Positions 11,301 through 21,772 of a stretch of DNA of 64,000 bases are shown here, one piece after another. A program made the translations under genes and the position numbers. Source of the DNA: Sthenelais limicola (lineage: Eukaryota > Annelida > Polychaeta > Phyllodocida > Sigalionidae); contig OW804098.1 of the NCBI GenBank assembly GCA_942159475.1, positions 6,300,383-6,364,382 on the forward strand, written 5' to 3'. Numbering within the stretch: the stretch's first letter is position 1; each line of letters starts with the position of its first letter. Under the pieces are notes generated by a model that searched no databases, had not been told where the DNA came from, and saw only the letters and a list, made by a program, of their open reading frames with translations.

Positions 11301-14300
11301 CGGCTTCACCTCTGGATTATGCACCAAACAGTGCACCAGCAGCCCCTCAATGTCGGCCATTAATCCCAAGCCAGGGAACCCCAGTTTGATCAAGATGTTC
11401 AAGAGAACAGGATATATCCTAACATGATTTAAAAAATATATTTATTAAAGGAAAATTTAAATCAATTAGATTTAGAAATGTAACCTAGTTAAATTCATTT
11501 ATATCAATCCTGACATCATATCATTGCATGATTCAATTCCAACGCCTGGCTTAATATTAAATCCTTACAAATTGATCGACTTGTGTAATTGTCTAGTAAT
11601 GCAGGTTCGTGGTGAAAATCAAGTCTGTGACTTGGTCCTTGGGCCATGCCTTTGTATAATACCTGGATATTATAAATATAATATTTCTTAAAAAAAGAAT
11701 TAAATAAGGACCATCCATTGATATAAATAGCTTTAATTAATTGTATAAAATGGACCATAACTGGCTTATTTTAAACCATTTATGGTCCTTGCTCTAGTCT
11801 TGAGATAGTGGCTATATCAATAAAGACATAACATGCTATAGTTGCCCTTTAAACTCATTTTATTTATTTTGTTCTGTCTAGATGTGCTGGACTCTGCTGT
11901 TATGAGGGACGAGGTGGTCTTTGTTCCGTGCGACTCAGTCAACCGCTCCTTAAACTGAGGCACAGGAAGGACCTTGTGGAAACGTTACTGGTAGGTGCAT
12001 TCTACAAAAGTCACAAAAAATGTTCCAAATTCCAAATTCCAGGTCCCCTTCGTGAAGCTGTAATTGTAAAGGCCACAGGCCTATATCAACGTAATAGTGG
12101 TGTGCCAGCGTCGTTAAACAAATGCCTTCCAGGCCAATATTATTAATACTAATAGTATAACAATTCATTTATATAATTAAATAAACTTTTAAATCACGCA
12201 ATTACACGAAATTTATTTTTAACATCCCGCTAATTCCTGATACGCATTTTTTAATTTCAAAACAATTTTTATTCTCCTATTTTTAACATGTCACTTTATA
12301 TAATTTATTATTTACATATAAACGTTTGGTATCTGTTTATACACCGAGTGTCATGAAAAAGCTCACAAATATTTGCAAGTCACTAACATAATATTTTTTT
12401 CTTTTAATTCATCATAGCATGAAATGATCCATGCGTATCTGTTCGTGACAGAGAATAATAAGGTTGGTACCGAATTCAACTTAGTAAAATCATTTTAAAA
12501 ATTTTTATTTTCATCTCACTGCAGGCATGCAAGTCTTCAGTATTTTTTTTACAAACATTAATATATTAATTCAATTCCATCAGAATTTCAACAAAAACAT
12601 TTCTCTAAATCTGATTTTGTCTATTCTAAAAATATATGTCTTTAAATCAGTTCAACATATTCTATACATGTAGTAGAGAAGTAGATAGTAATTTGCTATC
12701 TTTCTTTTCTCTCGACAATTTTCAGTGTTCTTGGCATAGCCTGGCTGTAACCGTATCCATTTCTTCTATAAGAAGCGTTACTATGGAATACATATATATA
12801 ATATGGGTGAAATCGCCAGAAAATGTACAATTCACCTTCACCAATCTTCTCAAATAACCCAAATTTCAGACGTGAATAAAGTTCAAAATACCGTTCAACC
12901 TAACCAAACAGATTGCTAGAATCAATGCAATGCCGAATATACTCGAATTTACCTAGTATTGACCAAATTGCAGCCTAATTTAGCAGAATTTACTAAACGT
13001 GTGCAGCTGCCAATTGTACATTTTCTAAAAATCTGGCCCATATATGAACGGTATTCAGGATTAGGATACATATTAAATAATTTTGTTGGCATATTTTTTC
13101 TTAGGACCACGATGGACATGGGCCTGAGTTTCACAAACACATGCATCGCATCAACAAGGAAGCAGGGACAGGTATTTCTGTAAGTACAATTGCATGTAAA
13201 ATCAATAATGTTCTTATTTGGAAATAGATTTTGTAACCAGACCTACCTTTCTTGCCGCTCCCCCTTTTGTTTTATTATACCCCTCTTGGCCTAGAAAAGA
13301 AAACCTAATGGGGTAACATCTTTTTTGTCATTTATTTGTGTCTTATGTCCTTTATACATTTGATTATCGGTGAAGGTGAGACGGTGCATTTCTATTTTCC
13401 ACTGAATTTACTATTTTAGTACAAAAGTTTAGAAGAAACAGACTACCAAGGCCTACCTTTCTTTCTGGAAATAAACAATACTTAATTTGAATAGAATAGA
13501 AAATTCGTATTTGTCTAATTTAGTAAGTACAATTACAGTGAGTTGTAGAAAAACAGGTCGACATGCTTATGCATCGAATCAGAGTTCAATGTATATCTTC
13601 GAGCGGTTACCTTAATTTGGAATAATTTTCTAAGATGCTACCTTTGGCTAAACATTATAGTTGAGTACGGGGTCTAGTGACTAGTAATACATAAAAATAG
13701 CAATGAGACAGAAAGTAGAAAAATATGGGGGTCATTTTTCTTTTCCATATAATAAAGTACATAACATATGTTACATTTCTTTGAAATATGGTTATTTAAT
13801 GTAACAATTAAAATATAGTTATTTGATGTAACAATTAATTTCCAGGTGTACCACAACTTCCACGATGAGGTGGACCACCACCGGCAGCACTGGTGGCGCT
13901 GTAACGGCCCCTGCACGAACCGACCGCCTTACTTTGGCTTCGTCAAACGCGCAATGAACCGACCCCCGCACCCTAGAGACCCCTGGTGGCCGGACCATGA
14001 ACGTACCTGCGGCGGCGTCTACACCAAGGTGAAGGAACCTGAGAACTACAAGAAGAAGAAGGAGAACAAGGAACCTAACGCTAAGAAGGACTCTGCTGCT
14101 TCTGGTCGGTAGCCATTGTTATTCACTCTCTGACATAAAAAGCTATAATTTATAAGTTATTTACTCTCGGACTCAAAATATTGAAATGAAAAAATGACAC
14201 GACTGGTGTAATATATAGGCAGGGTTCCAGCGGTCAGTAAAAAGTCGGTAATTTTAATTTGGGGTTTTGAGGACCTAATTTTCGATGTGCATCAAGTAAT

Positions 14301-16863
14301 AATTCAGTAATTTTCTATCTATATGGATACTAGTAGTTAAATCATTTCTATACATTCTTGTCAATACTAAATTATTTGTAAGACCTTCTTCGACAGTTGA
14401 ATGTAATCAAACCATTTTAATAATAGTCGGTAAATTTGATTTGGGTTCTTAGGACCTAATTTTCGATGTGCATCAAGTAAAAAGTCAGTAGTTGTCTATC
14501 TGACCCCTGACACTGCAGAAGCGTCCAAGTTGCCAAAGCCCAGGAGCTAGTATACTCGAATATATGGATAGTTAAATAATGTCTATACATTCTTGTCAAT
14601 ACTAAAAAAAAAGATCTTTGCCAAACAAATTTTGAATTTGCAAGATCTTCGACAATTGAAATTATGTAATCAAACCATTTTAATTATATGTTTATTATGA
14701 CTGAAAATGTAATATGGATCTTTTGTCAATTGTGATGCTTGCAATGACTTGGTGCCCCTTAAAATCAGTAGAATGCACTCAAATAGCTCTCATTTTGTTC
14801 CAAATGTTCTCGAGCCGAGGGCTTGAACTTCCTATGTTGTCAAATATTTCTGGGAGAGCGCTGATCAGAGGTCTATCATTATAATTTCTTGATATTTTTT
14901 TGTAACCATCTCTAAAAGTCTTTTAATTTTAACAAACGAAATCTTGTCCGAATTATTCCTTTAAAATGAAGTGCTCTTATTCTTTTAAAGGCATTTTTTG
15001 TGCTTGCTAACGACTTAAATTCACTTTATCTTGTCAGTAAAAAAATCATGATAAAATGAGTAATGTTTATGTTTGTTGGGCCGCGGGAAGCATGATAGGG
15101 AAGGCAGCTGTAGAAGATTTATTCCTGGTACTGGTGTGTACTTAATTAGCTATGCTAATTCCTTGTACTTTGACCAATTCATTAGTAATGTGACTGCGGT
15201 GGGGGAGGTGGGGGGGGGGGGGGATCAGGTCGATATATACGAGATAAATAAGTATACATTATCGTTAAAAGAATTCAAATTAACATGGTTCTACATATAC
15301 ATCATGACATGCAAGGACGTGTGGCAGACATGGGTCGGTGGTATATTAGTGGCTGGACATGGCAATCCTGGGAGTGTAGATGGTAGAACACAAGAACTAT
15401 GTAATACACAGGTTGTGGGTTCGATTCCAGCCTGCAACTGACCAGCATTTTATACCAAGTGTCACTGCCTCCCCCGTCATAAAAAACATATCAACTCTAA
15501 CTAAACTTAATTATTCATTCTCCAGGTACTTATTCCGATTTTATTCTTTACAGAAAATTCAAAGACGAACACAAAAGATATTCGTAAGTTCTTCGGAGGG
15601 AAAAGCGACACTGGCTCGAATGTGAAAACCTCCAGCACATCCAGTAGTGTACCTTCATCCAAGACTTCTTCTTCTACCTCAGGTAGTCGAATAGTGACTA
15701 TCTCCAGTCCTTCGTCATCAGAGGAGGGGGAGAGTGGTCGTTCTAAACCTGCTGAGTTCCCAGGTAAAGGTTTCTCTCTTGAGAAGATCTGGAAGGATAG
15801 AGACAGTGAATCAGACAGTAACAAGATCGTGAGGAAACTGCCAGGGATTGGTGTCATAGAGACGCAGCGTCCTTCTGCCTCCTCCTCCCTGTCATCTAGC
15901 ACTCTACCGTCCTCTGACAGCACTCGTCCTTCTTCCTCCTCCTTGTCATCTAGTACTCTACCATCATCTGAAAGCACTAAGAGAAAACATTTCACCAGCT
16001 CAGACTCTGACAGCGAAACTGATGATATCTTAGAGAAACTGCGGGCAAAAGCTAAATCTGAGGCGAAGAAGCCCAAGGTCAAGCAGACGACATTGAACTT
16101 GGATAAGAGTAGTTCAGGAAGGGGGAAGAAGATGACAGGCTTTCGCTCTGTTAGTGGCTCTAAAATATCTGAAGAAGGTGCTGATGATATATCCCCTACC
16201 GGCCAACGCAGGAGTCACAAAACGCGAGGTGATAAATCCCCGGACGACCGACGCAGGGGTTACAAAATGCGAGACAGGGACAAACGCGCTCTTGGGGTCG
16301 ACAGTGACGTCAGCGATTCCAGTGGGGACGACGAGAACCTTGGTGACGTCATTAAAAAGCGTCCAAGTTGCAATACCGACCCAGATTACTCTCCTTGCGA
16401 TGACCAATCATCAGAGGGAAGGTTTAACAATAAAACAGAGAAGAACAACTCTCGAAGAAGCCCTCATTTGGGTAGTAGTACATCTAGGATAGCTCCCTCA
16501 GATAGTCCCCCATCGCGAAGTAGCCAAATGCCTACACATACACAACCATCCAGTATTAATTCTTCCAATCCTAGTCGTTTCTCTGGTAGAAGTTCCCCGG
16601 TAAGGAATCCATCTCGGAGTGATTGGTCTAATAATAACTCATCACAGGGAAGGACATCTGATGTAAATCCACCCGGTGCTAAACCTCCTGCTACTATCAG
16701 TTTAGACGATAGCGTGGGGAGTGGGGACGGTGACGGGCGGGTATGGACGACCGTGTGGACGGAGAGTGACCAAGACCCAATGCGGGACTGTCCTGCCTGT
16801 ACTCTGCAGGTCAAAGAGTCGGAAATTAACGCTCACTTAGATATTTGTCTGCAAACTTTGTGA
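2012..16863 (+). CDS. SPRTN: SPRTN (Spartan), DNA-dependent metalloprotease, complete, six exons
   Basis: SPRTN cleaves proteins crosslinked to DNA during replication. The coding sequence joins 2012-2307, 11882-11990, 12418-12462, 13105-13179, 13846-14104 and 15554-16863, giving 698 codons including the stop with every junction in phase. The SprT zinc protease domain occupies about residues 45-215 with the catalytic HEMIH motif at residues 136-140, a further histidine in GHGPEF, and the WWRCNGPC and KTCGG zinc-ribbon cysteines. The serine-rich C-terminal half has a SHP-box-like FPGKGFSL (p97 binding in the family), a KDIRKFF segment resembling a PIP box, and a terminal UBZ4 finger (CPAC ... 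HLDIC). The length is greater than the human protein (about 490 residues) because of an expanded disordered tail. Intron 1 holds an 8.6-kb transposon in opposite orientation. Splice sites were read by eye, so exon ends could shift slightly. Confidence 0.95.
2423..2430. repeat. Target-site duplication, left copy
   Basis: ACGGAATC directly abuts the left TIR and matches 11079-11086 exactly. Confidence 0.88.
2431..2457 (+). repeat. Left terminal inverted repeat of the DNA transposon
   Basis: A 27-base GC-rich terminus ending ACTCAGATACAAAAA, identical to the reverse complement of 11052-11078. Confidence 0.9.
2480..2710. repeat. Subterminal repeats at the left end of the DNA transposon
   Basis: About four irregular copies of a pyrimidine-rich block followed by AAAACGCTGACATTTTT. 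Such subterminal repeats often bind transposase in other superfamilies; here that is inference only. Related CCTTTTTC blocks occur inside the right end near 10960-11030. Confidence 0.65.
3036..3940. repeat. Minisatellite, 45-bp unit, about 20 copies
   Basis: The unit contains GCAGCATGAAGTCTCTGCAT. Some units are a base or two longer and a few base changes recur (CAGTTCGAG or TAGTTGGAG). Because 45 is a multiple of three, open frames appear on both strands; they are artefacts. The array begins where the transposase coding sequence ends. Confidence 0.93.
3951..5121 (-). CDS. Transposase exon 4, acidic C-terminal tail
   Basis: The acceptor ACTTTTAG precedes LQEILADPDGLDYVQASRRR. The exon holds an acidic middle (ISSDDTHSDDSPK) and a basic end (RVSKRQRRQK) that could act as a nuclear signal. 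I recognise no domain. The stop lies against the minisatellite. Confidence 0.7.
3951..10582 (-). CDS. Probable transposase of the 8.65-kb DNA transposon, four exons with an internal UGA
   Basis: Exons are 10306-10582, 8410-8594, 5380-8045 and 3951-5121, in phase, 1433 codons. Exon 1 has a cysteine-rich finger (CKVCEC ... CAYCCH ... H). Exon 3 begins with two CxxC...HxnH fingers, BED-like, then a frame interrupted once by TGA at 7449-7451. Downstream is a further cysteine-containing segment, a basic region, and a core with the signs of an RNase-H fold: an acidic ETAEDE (6538-6556), ASDGD (about 6176-6192), QDYVHCAKKL (6009-6040) and VCEDYF (5459-5480). Exon 4 is an acidic 390-codon tail of unknown role. 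The shape recalls P-type transposases and an uncharacterised multicopy family in marine invertebrates. Lying inside matching TIRs, it is most simply the element's transposase. Domestication is possible but not needed. Confidence 0.75.
5380..8045 (-). CDS. Transposase exon 3, finger pair and catalytic core, with one in-frame UGA
   Basis: The acceptor TTTCAG precedes VEQMKDLSGID. Two CxxC fingers lie at about 7890-7800 and 7620-7530. A TGA at 7449-7451 is the only stop in 2666 bases; the frame directly after it (VEYCKGIYQRSVCYN) is clearly coding. The donor AG|GTAATT at 5380 joins exon 4 in phase 2. Confidence 0.75.
7442..7451 (-). promoter_or_regulatory. Candidate stop-codon readthrough site, UGA CUAG
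   Basis: On the - strand the frame reads GAA TGA CTA GAC. UGA followed by CUA(G) is the established high-efficiency readthrough context in animals. Termination would give a 352-residue finger protein; readthrough would give a product of about 1432 residues. Confidence 0.55.
8410..8594 (-). CDS. Transposase exon 2, serine/threonine-rich linker
   Basis: Bounded by TTTCTCAG and GAG|GTAACA. It encodes a low-complexity linker with the repeated phrase SSMN(V/A)T. Phase agrees on both sides. Confidence 0.65.
8646..10020. other. Transposon intron 1, no gene
   Basis: AT-rich intronic sequence between transposase exons 1 and 2. A 17-base direct repeat occurs at about 9261-9295 (aattaatagttgtacaac, twice). 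No coding segment or structured RNA was seen. Confidence 0.6.
10021..10137. repeat. Partial copy of the CTGTAAAC MITE inside the DNA transposon
   Basis: This AT-rich stretch matches 43088-43200 through 'gtgtgagacttccttgctgcg' and the terminal GCGCGAAAATAAA. It indicates an older repeat captured in the transposon's first intron. Confidence 0.7.
10306..10582 (-). CDS. Transposase exon 1, zinc-finger segment
   Basis: I chose the first ATG in the frame (MAPDHRGVKRGECKVCECEE). The motif CxxCxC...KCAYCCHSPIQH suggests a small zinc-binding fold, perhaps for DNA or protein contact. The donor G|GTGAGT joins exon 2 in phase 1. Confidence 0.7.
10666..10676 (-). promoter_or_regulatory. Possible TATA box of the transposase gene
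   Basis: TATATAAAATA on the - strand lies about 85-95 bases before the chosen ATG. The match is good but the surroundings are AT-rich. Confidence 0.4.
11052..11078 (-). repeat. Right terminal inverted repeat of the DNA transposon
   Basis: Reverse complement of 2431-2457 with no mismatch. The transposase is transcribed away from this end, so it is the 5' side of the element. Confidence 0.9.
11079..11086. repeat. Target-site duplication, right copy
   Basis: ACGGAATC directly abuts the right TIR. Removing the element and one copy leaves a simple uninterrupted intron sequence. Confidence 0.88.
11087..11881 (+). other. Rest of SPRTN intron 1, no further gene
   Basis: AT-rich sequence between the transposon and exon 2. 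The short ORF at 11516-11758 has no recognisable domain. Confidence 0.6.
11882..11990 (+). CDS. SPRTN: SPRTN exon 2
   Basis: The acceptor TGTCTAG precedes it and the donor GTAGGT follows. It encodes the YEGRGGLCSVRLSQPLLKL segment, followed by KDLVETLL, that leads into the zinc-binding helix. Confidence 0.93.
12418..12462 (+). CDS. SPRTN: SPRTN exon 3, catalytic helix
   Basis: This 45-base exon encodes the active-site motif HEMIHAYLFVTENNK. The acceptor is ATCATAG and the donor is GTTGGT. It is too short to be found as an ORF and was placed by protein similarity and phase. Confidence 0.92.
12805..13040. mobile_element. MITE family A, copy 1 (SPRTN intron 3)
   Basis: First of many copies of a roughly 235-base element. 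Consensus ends are GGGTCAGATTTTCAGAAAAT and its inverted complement ending ATTTTCTGAAAATCTGACCC. Between them lie conserved blocks GGCAGCTCTACACATTTAGT, a central AACCTAACCAAACAG, and TTATTTGAGAGGATTGG. There is no coding capacity. The copy here is degenerate at both ends. Confidence 0.85.
13105..13179 (+). CDS. SPRTN: SPRTN exon 4, third zinc ligand
   Basis: The 25-codon exon encodes DHDGHGPEFHKHMHRINKEA and a few more residues; the histidine in GHGPEF is the expected third zinc ligand. The acceptor is TTTTTTCTTAG and the donor is GTAAGT. Confidence 0.92.
13180..13845 (+). other. SPRTN intron 4, no other feature
   Basis: AT-rich intron. A short direct repeat (atttaatgtaacaattaa / atttgatgtaacaattaa) lies just before the acceptor. 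Confidence 0.6.
13846..14104 (+). CDS. SPRTN: SPRTN exon 5, zinc ribbon of the SprT domain
   Basis: It begins VYHNFHDEVDHHRQHWWRCN and carries the CNGPC and TCGG cysteine pairs, then a lysine-rich linker. Only the weak donor G|GTCGGT at 14105 keeps the phase into exon 6; the nearby GTAGCC at 14109 would shift the frame. Confidence 0.9.
14233..14690. repeat. Diverged tandem duplication in SPRTN intron 5
   Basis: Two copies of about 190 and 260 bases share 'ggacctaattttcgatgtgc', 'ctatacattcttgtcaata' and 'aatcaaaccattttaat'. The second copy has an extra segment. Confidence 0.75.
15073..15230. other. G-rich stretch in SPRTN intron 5
   Basis: Includes an uninterrupted run of about 14 G at 15210-15223. 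No gene is seen. Confidence 0.5.
15350..15440 (+). repeat. tRNA-derived SINE fragment
   Basis: A pol III B-box-like GGTTCGATTCC sits at the right distance from a weak A-box-like TGGCTGGACATGG. The folded arms of a real tRNA are not present, so a retroposed tRNA relic is more likely than a gene. Confidence 0.45.
15554..16863 (+). CDS. SPRTN: SPRTN exon 6, regulatory tail and UBZ4
   Basis: The exon starts after TTCTTTACAG and encodes about 436 residues rich in serine, aspartate and arginine. KDIRKFF near its start resembles a PCNA-binding box with the glutamine missing, FPGKGFSL resembles the SHP box, and the last 25 residues form a C2HC UBZ4 finger. A long antisense frame at 15507-16082 is a shadow of this low-complexity region. 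Confidence 0.92.
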
Positions 16864-18965
16864 TAGTAGCCTGTGCTCTTCTTCATCAAAACTAGTTTTG
16901 TTTGATATATTTTCCCCAAACCTCTCTTATGGAAAGTGTTTTGGTCAGACCGATTTGTATTATCTATAGTCACAGAAAACATGTATTCCTGACTTAGATG
17001 ATTGAGTGAAAAGTATTTATTTATACAGCAAATGTGTACGCATGGTTTCTGATTTCGATTAAATGATGAAGTTTCTACTATTTGGCCTATTATTCTTATC
17101 CTACCATCATGAACGTCGTCTATAGCTAAAATTTCAAAAGGTGTAACTGGTACTTTTTATTGATAACCTTTTAGAAAATCGGAAAGTTAGTTTCCTTAGC
17201 ACCCAGTACAGACCTGGTACCTTTTATATTCGCTATGAATCAGGGGAAAATACAAACATATCAGGGGAAACATCATGGAAACATCAGGGAATTTTACTTT
17301 TAGTTTTCTGTGGTAAGCCTGCTCTTAGCTGGGTTAGTGTATGTAGACAAGTTAGGATGCACGACAAAGTGTCATCTTCATCTAGTCTGATAATGTTATC
17401 TAACAATTGAACAAGGCTCAAAGTGTGTTTCCTCCCCGGGTGCTACATGCTACTGAGAAATATAGGAACGTTTTTTTTTTTTGTTTTTTTTAATACAGTT
17501 TTATTTCGTTACACATTTCACTATGTGATACATTTCATGGTACGAAATAGTTACTGAAAAAATAAACAAGGTCCAGAAATTACAATAAGTTCAGTTTAGT
17601 TACAAGTTCAATGTTATCGACGCTTTTATGTGTCATTCGTATCATACTCCATACTAACTAATTTTTATACAAGATTCGAATATCTAAACAAAAGAGGAAG
17701 ATTTTCGTAATTTTTTTGGCCGACTAAAATACATAGTAAGACAGTGGTTTCCGCAGTATTATAAAACAATGAGGGTCAAATATCCACAGTTACACCAAGG
17801 GTGCATACAAAATTCCTTTTCAATAATCGACAAGTGTTTGAGGTTTATTCACCTCTTCACGGATTCTTTTACAATTTAAACGTTACTCAGCAGTGAGTAT
17901 CCAATATCTCACTCTTCCCTTAGAGATATTCTTGACGACACAGTGTGCAGCATAACCCAGAGACTGACGCCCAGGTCTCCACAAAATTTTCGTCGGTCTC
18001 TGAGATTGATATTTATCAGGGCCCGACGGTCTCCACGGAAATATCCAAGTGATAAAATGTTTATTTCTATATATTGTTGTCGATTATGAAAATTTTTGCA
18101 ATACAATTTGAAATTTGCATTACCTTTTCGATAATTGAATGAAATCAAAACAATTTTTTAAAAAATCATTAAATGTCATTAAAAGTCATTAAATTCAAAG
18201 TGCTCTCGACCAAGGGAACTCTGTCTATGACCCAAACTTTTTTGGTCTCTCTAAAATCTTTTCGGTTGCCACTGTTACAATTTGGCAGAGACCGACGATC
18301 TCGCGTCTCCAAATTTACTATGTTGCACACTGATGACATCATAAAGCAGGGGGTTATCATATAATGGAGGTTAATTATATCTTTTAAGAATGAGTACGCC
18401 CAGCATCAGCAGAAGGGTATTCCCCGTTTCCAGGTTCATCTAACTGTTTTTTCTCGTTTCGACATCAATTTATGTACATTGGTTTGATTTGATTGAAACG
18501 GATAAAATATATCTATAACTTTACCAATATATCTCATACTGATTATCACGTTTAATATTTCCTATTCCCAATTTATAGGTATTATCTAATGCTTTCCTCA
18601 GTGTTGGAGGCTTTTCTTAGTGTAGGAAATGTTTGTTATTGCTAGGTTGAAAGAAGCCATATTCCCAGTTCCATGGGATAATGACATCATAGATTGTTAA
18701 CTTATTGTCACTAGAGCTGAATTGACCAGTTCTAGTATGTATAGTCATCTACACATTATTCCTGACATATACTCGACTGAACAATGCCAGGCTGTGAAGT
18801 AAATTATGGTTGCACAACAGGAACCAGTTAGGTAATTAGGCTAAGGGTTTTGGGGTGTTTTTTAGATTTCTTCTGTACTTAACTGAGTTTGTGAGTCAGT
18901 TTTCAGGGCGATATTGGCCACTGCAGAGGAAGGTGTTCCTTTGACTTGGTGATATAAGTTGTAGA
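16864..18965. other. SPRTN 3' flank, no gene
   Basis: Contains the presumed 3' UTR (a polyadenylation-type AATAAA occurs at about 17559). On the - strand 17470-17600 looks like a retroposon 3' end: GAAATAAAACTG followed by a long A tract. Two short ORFs near 17909-18360 have no recognisable domain. Confidence 0.5.
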
Positions 18966-18966
18966 T

Positions 18967-19203
18967 GGGTCAGGTCGTCAGAAAATGAACAATCGGCAGC
19001 TCTACACATTTAGTAATTCTGTTAAATGAGGCAGAAAAAAGATACTAAGTATATATCTGAATATAGTTGGTTGGTGTTCATTGTGTTGATTAAATATACG
19101 TATCCGTTGGGTTATGTTGAAGTCTATTGAACCTCTGCCTTAAATGTGGGTTATTTGAGAGGATTGGCGAAGGTGAATTGTACATTGTCTGACGCCTGGC
19201 CCA
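18967..19203. mobile_element. MITE family A, copy 2
   Basis: Both ends are recognisable (GGGTCAGGTCGTCAG and its partner ending CTGGCCC). Confidence 0.8.
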
Positions 19204-19680
19204 TATATATATCTGGGAGATTTAGTATTATTATTATATGGATACATTTCCATGGACAGCAGTGCCTCCATACTAGTATACGCAATAGGTAGATAGGGGG
19301 ATCAGCATTCACTCCATGTTTGTAATAAATACGAAAACGTCAGTATTACTGTTGATGATCTAATAAAGGTACATAAAAACATAATTTGTCACTTGTCTAT
19401 TCGACTTTGGAATTAATTTTGTGGGTGGGTGGTTTATTATCAAACTCATGCGACTATTATTTATGCTTAGGCGACAATCTTTGGAACAGTGATATTTGTT
19501 CCTCAGATTCTACAAACTACATTTACAAATTCTGAAAGGGGAGAGTTGAACCTGTAACACTCACTTGTGTAAGTTCCGTAAATTCTGCAAAGGTCGTTCA
19601 TTTTAATTTAGCTTGAAAAATCGCTGATTTTCTTGCGTCTATGAGGAAAACGTGTTCATACCACCTCCTCATACTATCTC

Positions 19681-19800
19681 CTTATTGGGACTGGGCCATA
19701 TTGGACTTAATCATTGGTTGGTCGCATTACTGAGATAGTCGTTAGGCGGGATGTTCTACTAACTCCCAAAGGAGCAAATGGAAGAGACTGAAACATTAGT
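19681..19800. repeat. Interspersed repeat, uninterrupted copy
   Basis: Starts TTGGGACTGGGCCATATTGG and continues TTGGTTGGTCGCATTACTGA. The same unit, split by an insertion, lies at 32549-32577 and 33369-33445. Confidence 0.75.
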
Positions 19801-19871
19801 ATATAATATTTGGGACAGCGATTTTGGTTGCATAGCCGGATGGTCACTTTACTGGGTATCTTCTCTTGTTC

Positions 19872-19875
<4 letters not shown>

Positions 19876-19907
<32 letters not shown>

Positions 19908-20029
19908 TAATGCTTTATTTCCGGACTTTCAATAACATCAATCAATTTTTTACCGAAAAAGGGGTGCCTCTCTTCTATGAAACCATAGGTCTTCCTGAGG
20001 GCCCCCTTCCAAAAATGGAGCCACGTTAT
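19876..20029 (-). mobile_element. LINE-like 3' end fragment with (ATAC)n tail
   Basis: On the - strand the sequence ends GGAAATAAAGCATTATAC followed by a tetranucleotide tail. This is the usual look of a 5'-truncated non-LTR retrotransposon. The LTR element abuts its other side. Confidence 0.5.
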
Positions 20030-20257
20030 TGTTATATTATTGAATATAATGTAAGGGAAAAGCAAGTGAACACGGCGGCTTGTTGATGTTAACTAGTTTA
20101 TTTAGTCATAGAGCGTGGGCGCGTCCCACGCGACCTAGCGCGCATGCGCTGGTTGGCAATCTCCAATAGTAGGGGGGATACTACCCAAGATGCTAAGAAG
20201 GGGGAGTATACTACCCATATAGGTTTTAATTACACAAGCGTACCTATATATAGCATA
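20030..20257 (-). repeat. 3' LTR
   Basis: On the - strand it begins TATGCTATATATAGG, so a TATA-like element sits at the very start of U3, and ends ATATAACA. It contains palindromic GCGCATGCGC. Confidence 0.93.
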
Positions 20258-20274
20258 GTCCCCTCCCCTCTTTT
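20258..20274 (-). other. Polypurine tract
   Basis: AAAAGAGGGGAGGGGAC on the - strand directly precedes the 3' LTR and fixes its inner boundary. Confidence 0.85.
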
Positions 20275-21772
20275 CAAATCAAACAATCTTTTGATTTCCT
20301 TAACTAATCGTACAATATATAGTAGCAAAACTAATCTAAATACCGATAATCCTACTACAATTCGTTTGCGTTTACAAATATAGCGCCTCATAAACAGGCT
20401 CGGAATTCTGCTCCTCTCGCGGTGAATAGAAAATAATATATCGATATGCTTAGCAGAGCTAAATCTTTCGTCGATTCGACGCGCTCTGGTTCGGCGAAAG
20501 ACATTCCAAGCCTGTACTGGCGATAGCTTACTACATATCTCTAAAATCTTCTAATATACCTTAAATACTTTTAGACGCTCAAATGGTCGCCATCTTATCC
20601 TTACATCTTCTCATTTTTTGATGTTTGGATATTTCTCTTACATAATCCACACAATCTCTCCTTTTTTATTTTTCAGACATGAATAAAAGTAAAAGTGACG
20701 GCAAAAATAAAACAACTCACAAATAAATGACATAAAAATGCAAGCTTTGAGCGATTAAAAGCCTCGACATTTAATACTACTAAACTAAAAGTCGAAGAAA
20801 TAGCTAGGTTTACGAAAATACCGTTGTAATCGGGAATAAACGCTTGGTGGCGCCACTATGCTTCCGCAAAAATCACAACTTTCGCTATCATGAATGCCGT
20901 ATTTCTTAGCTCGCTAGGTAATAACTAATACCTTAAGAAAATCCAAAAAAATTTCTAGGCGACTAAATACAAACAATAAATCACTTTTATCCGAGTCTAA
21001 CAGCGCAGATCAAACCTCTTATTTTTTTAAACTTCTGTCGTGCTCGTGTTAGGTTCTGGTGATTATCCCTGGCGACCAGATACGCCCTCTGTCGTAAAAA
21101 CTGAGCAAAAGCATAATACTAGGAATAAACGCCAGATGGTGCCACTCTGCTTCCGCAATTGATGCTTTCGCAAAACACGTAAGTATGACAACTAGAAATT
21201 AGTAAATAATGAAACAACTCTCTCTTTTAAATAGAAATTTGTACCCTTCGATATTAGTCATCGATAAAATACGAATATAAAACATGGTTAAAGTTACTTC
21301 TACTGCTAAAAATGCTTGGAAAACACAACAATCGTCTGACACTCTCTCGCGGTTCCGCCATTTTGGATCCCGAGTGGATTCCCGCCTTGCTACAATTAAT
21401 AATGTTCTAAACTTTGAATTTTTCCTCCTGGTGTCGACGTGGAGCTATGCGACCTAGCCTTTAGTCGCTGAAGTCGGGTAATCCAGGGGCGCACGCAATT
21501 ACTTCCTCCTCTGAGTCTGACAGTCTGTTGTAAGTAGAGGAACATAATTCACATGCATCAAAGATAGGTACGATTCTTCCTCACACATATCCAAAAAATA
21601 ATTAAAGACAAGGAAAATCCCTATAAAAATGTCAGCAATTGTTTTCCAAAGCAAATATCATTCTATTAATTCATAAGAATTCTGAGTAACTGGGCGTAAC
21701 CCAACACCACGCTTACCAACATAGAAACCAAGGCTAAATTTGTTAGTAATAAATATTAGTGGCGTGTTTTAC
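20275..21772 (-). other. Long 3' non-coding region of the Gypsy element
   Basis: About 1.5 kb between the env stop and the polypurine tract without a conserved frame. Two related segments, 20838-20880 and 21118-21170, share GGAATAAACGC ... GCCACT.TGCTTCCGCAA. Confidence 0.6.

Noticed and set aside
15507..16082. 191-codon antisense ORF
   Set aside because: It is the shadow of the serine-rich SPRTN exon 6.
19778..20086. 102-codon ORF crossing the LTR edge
   Set aside because: It joins a LINE tail, a microsatellite and the LTR.
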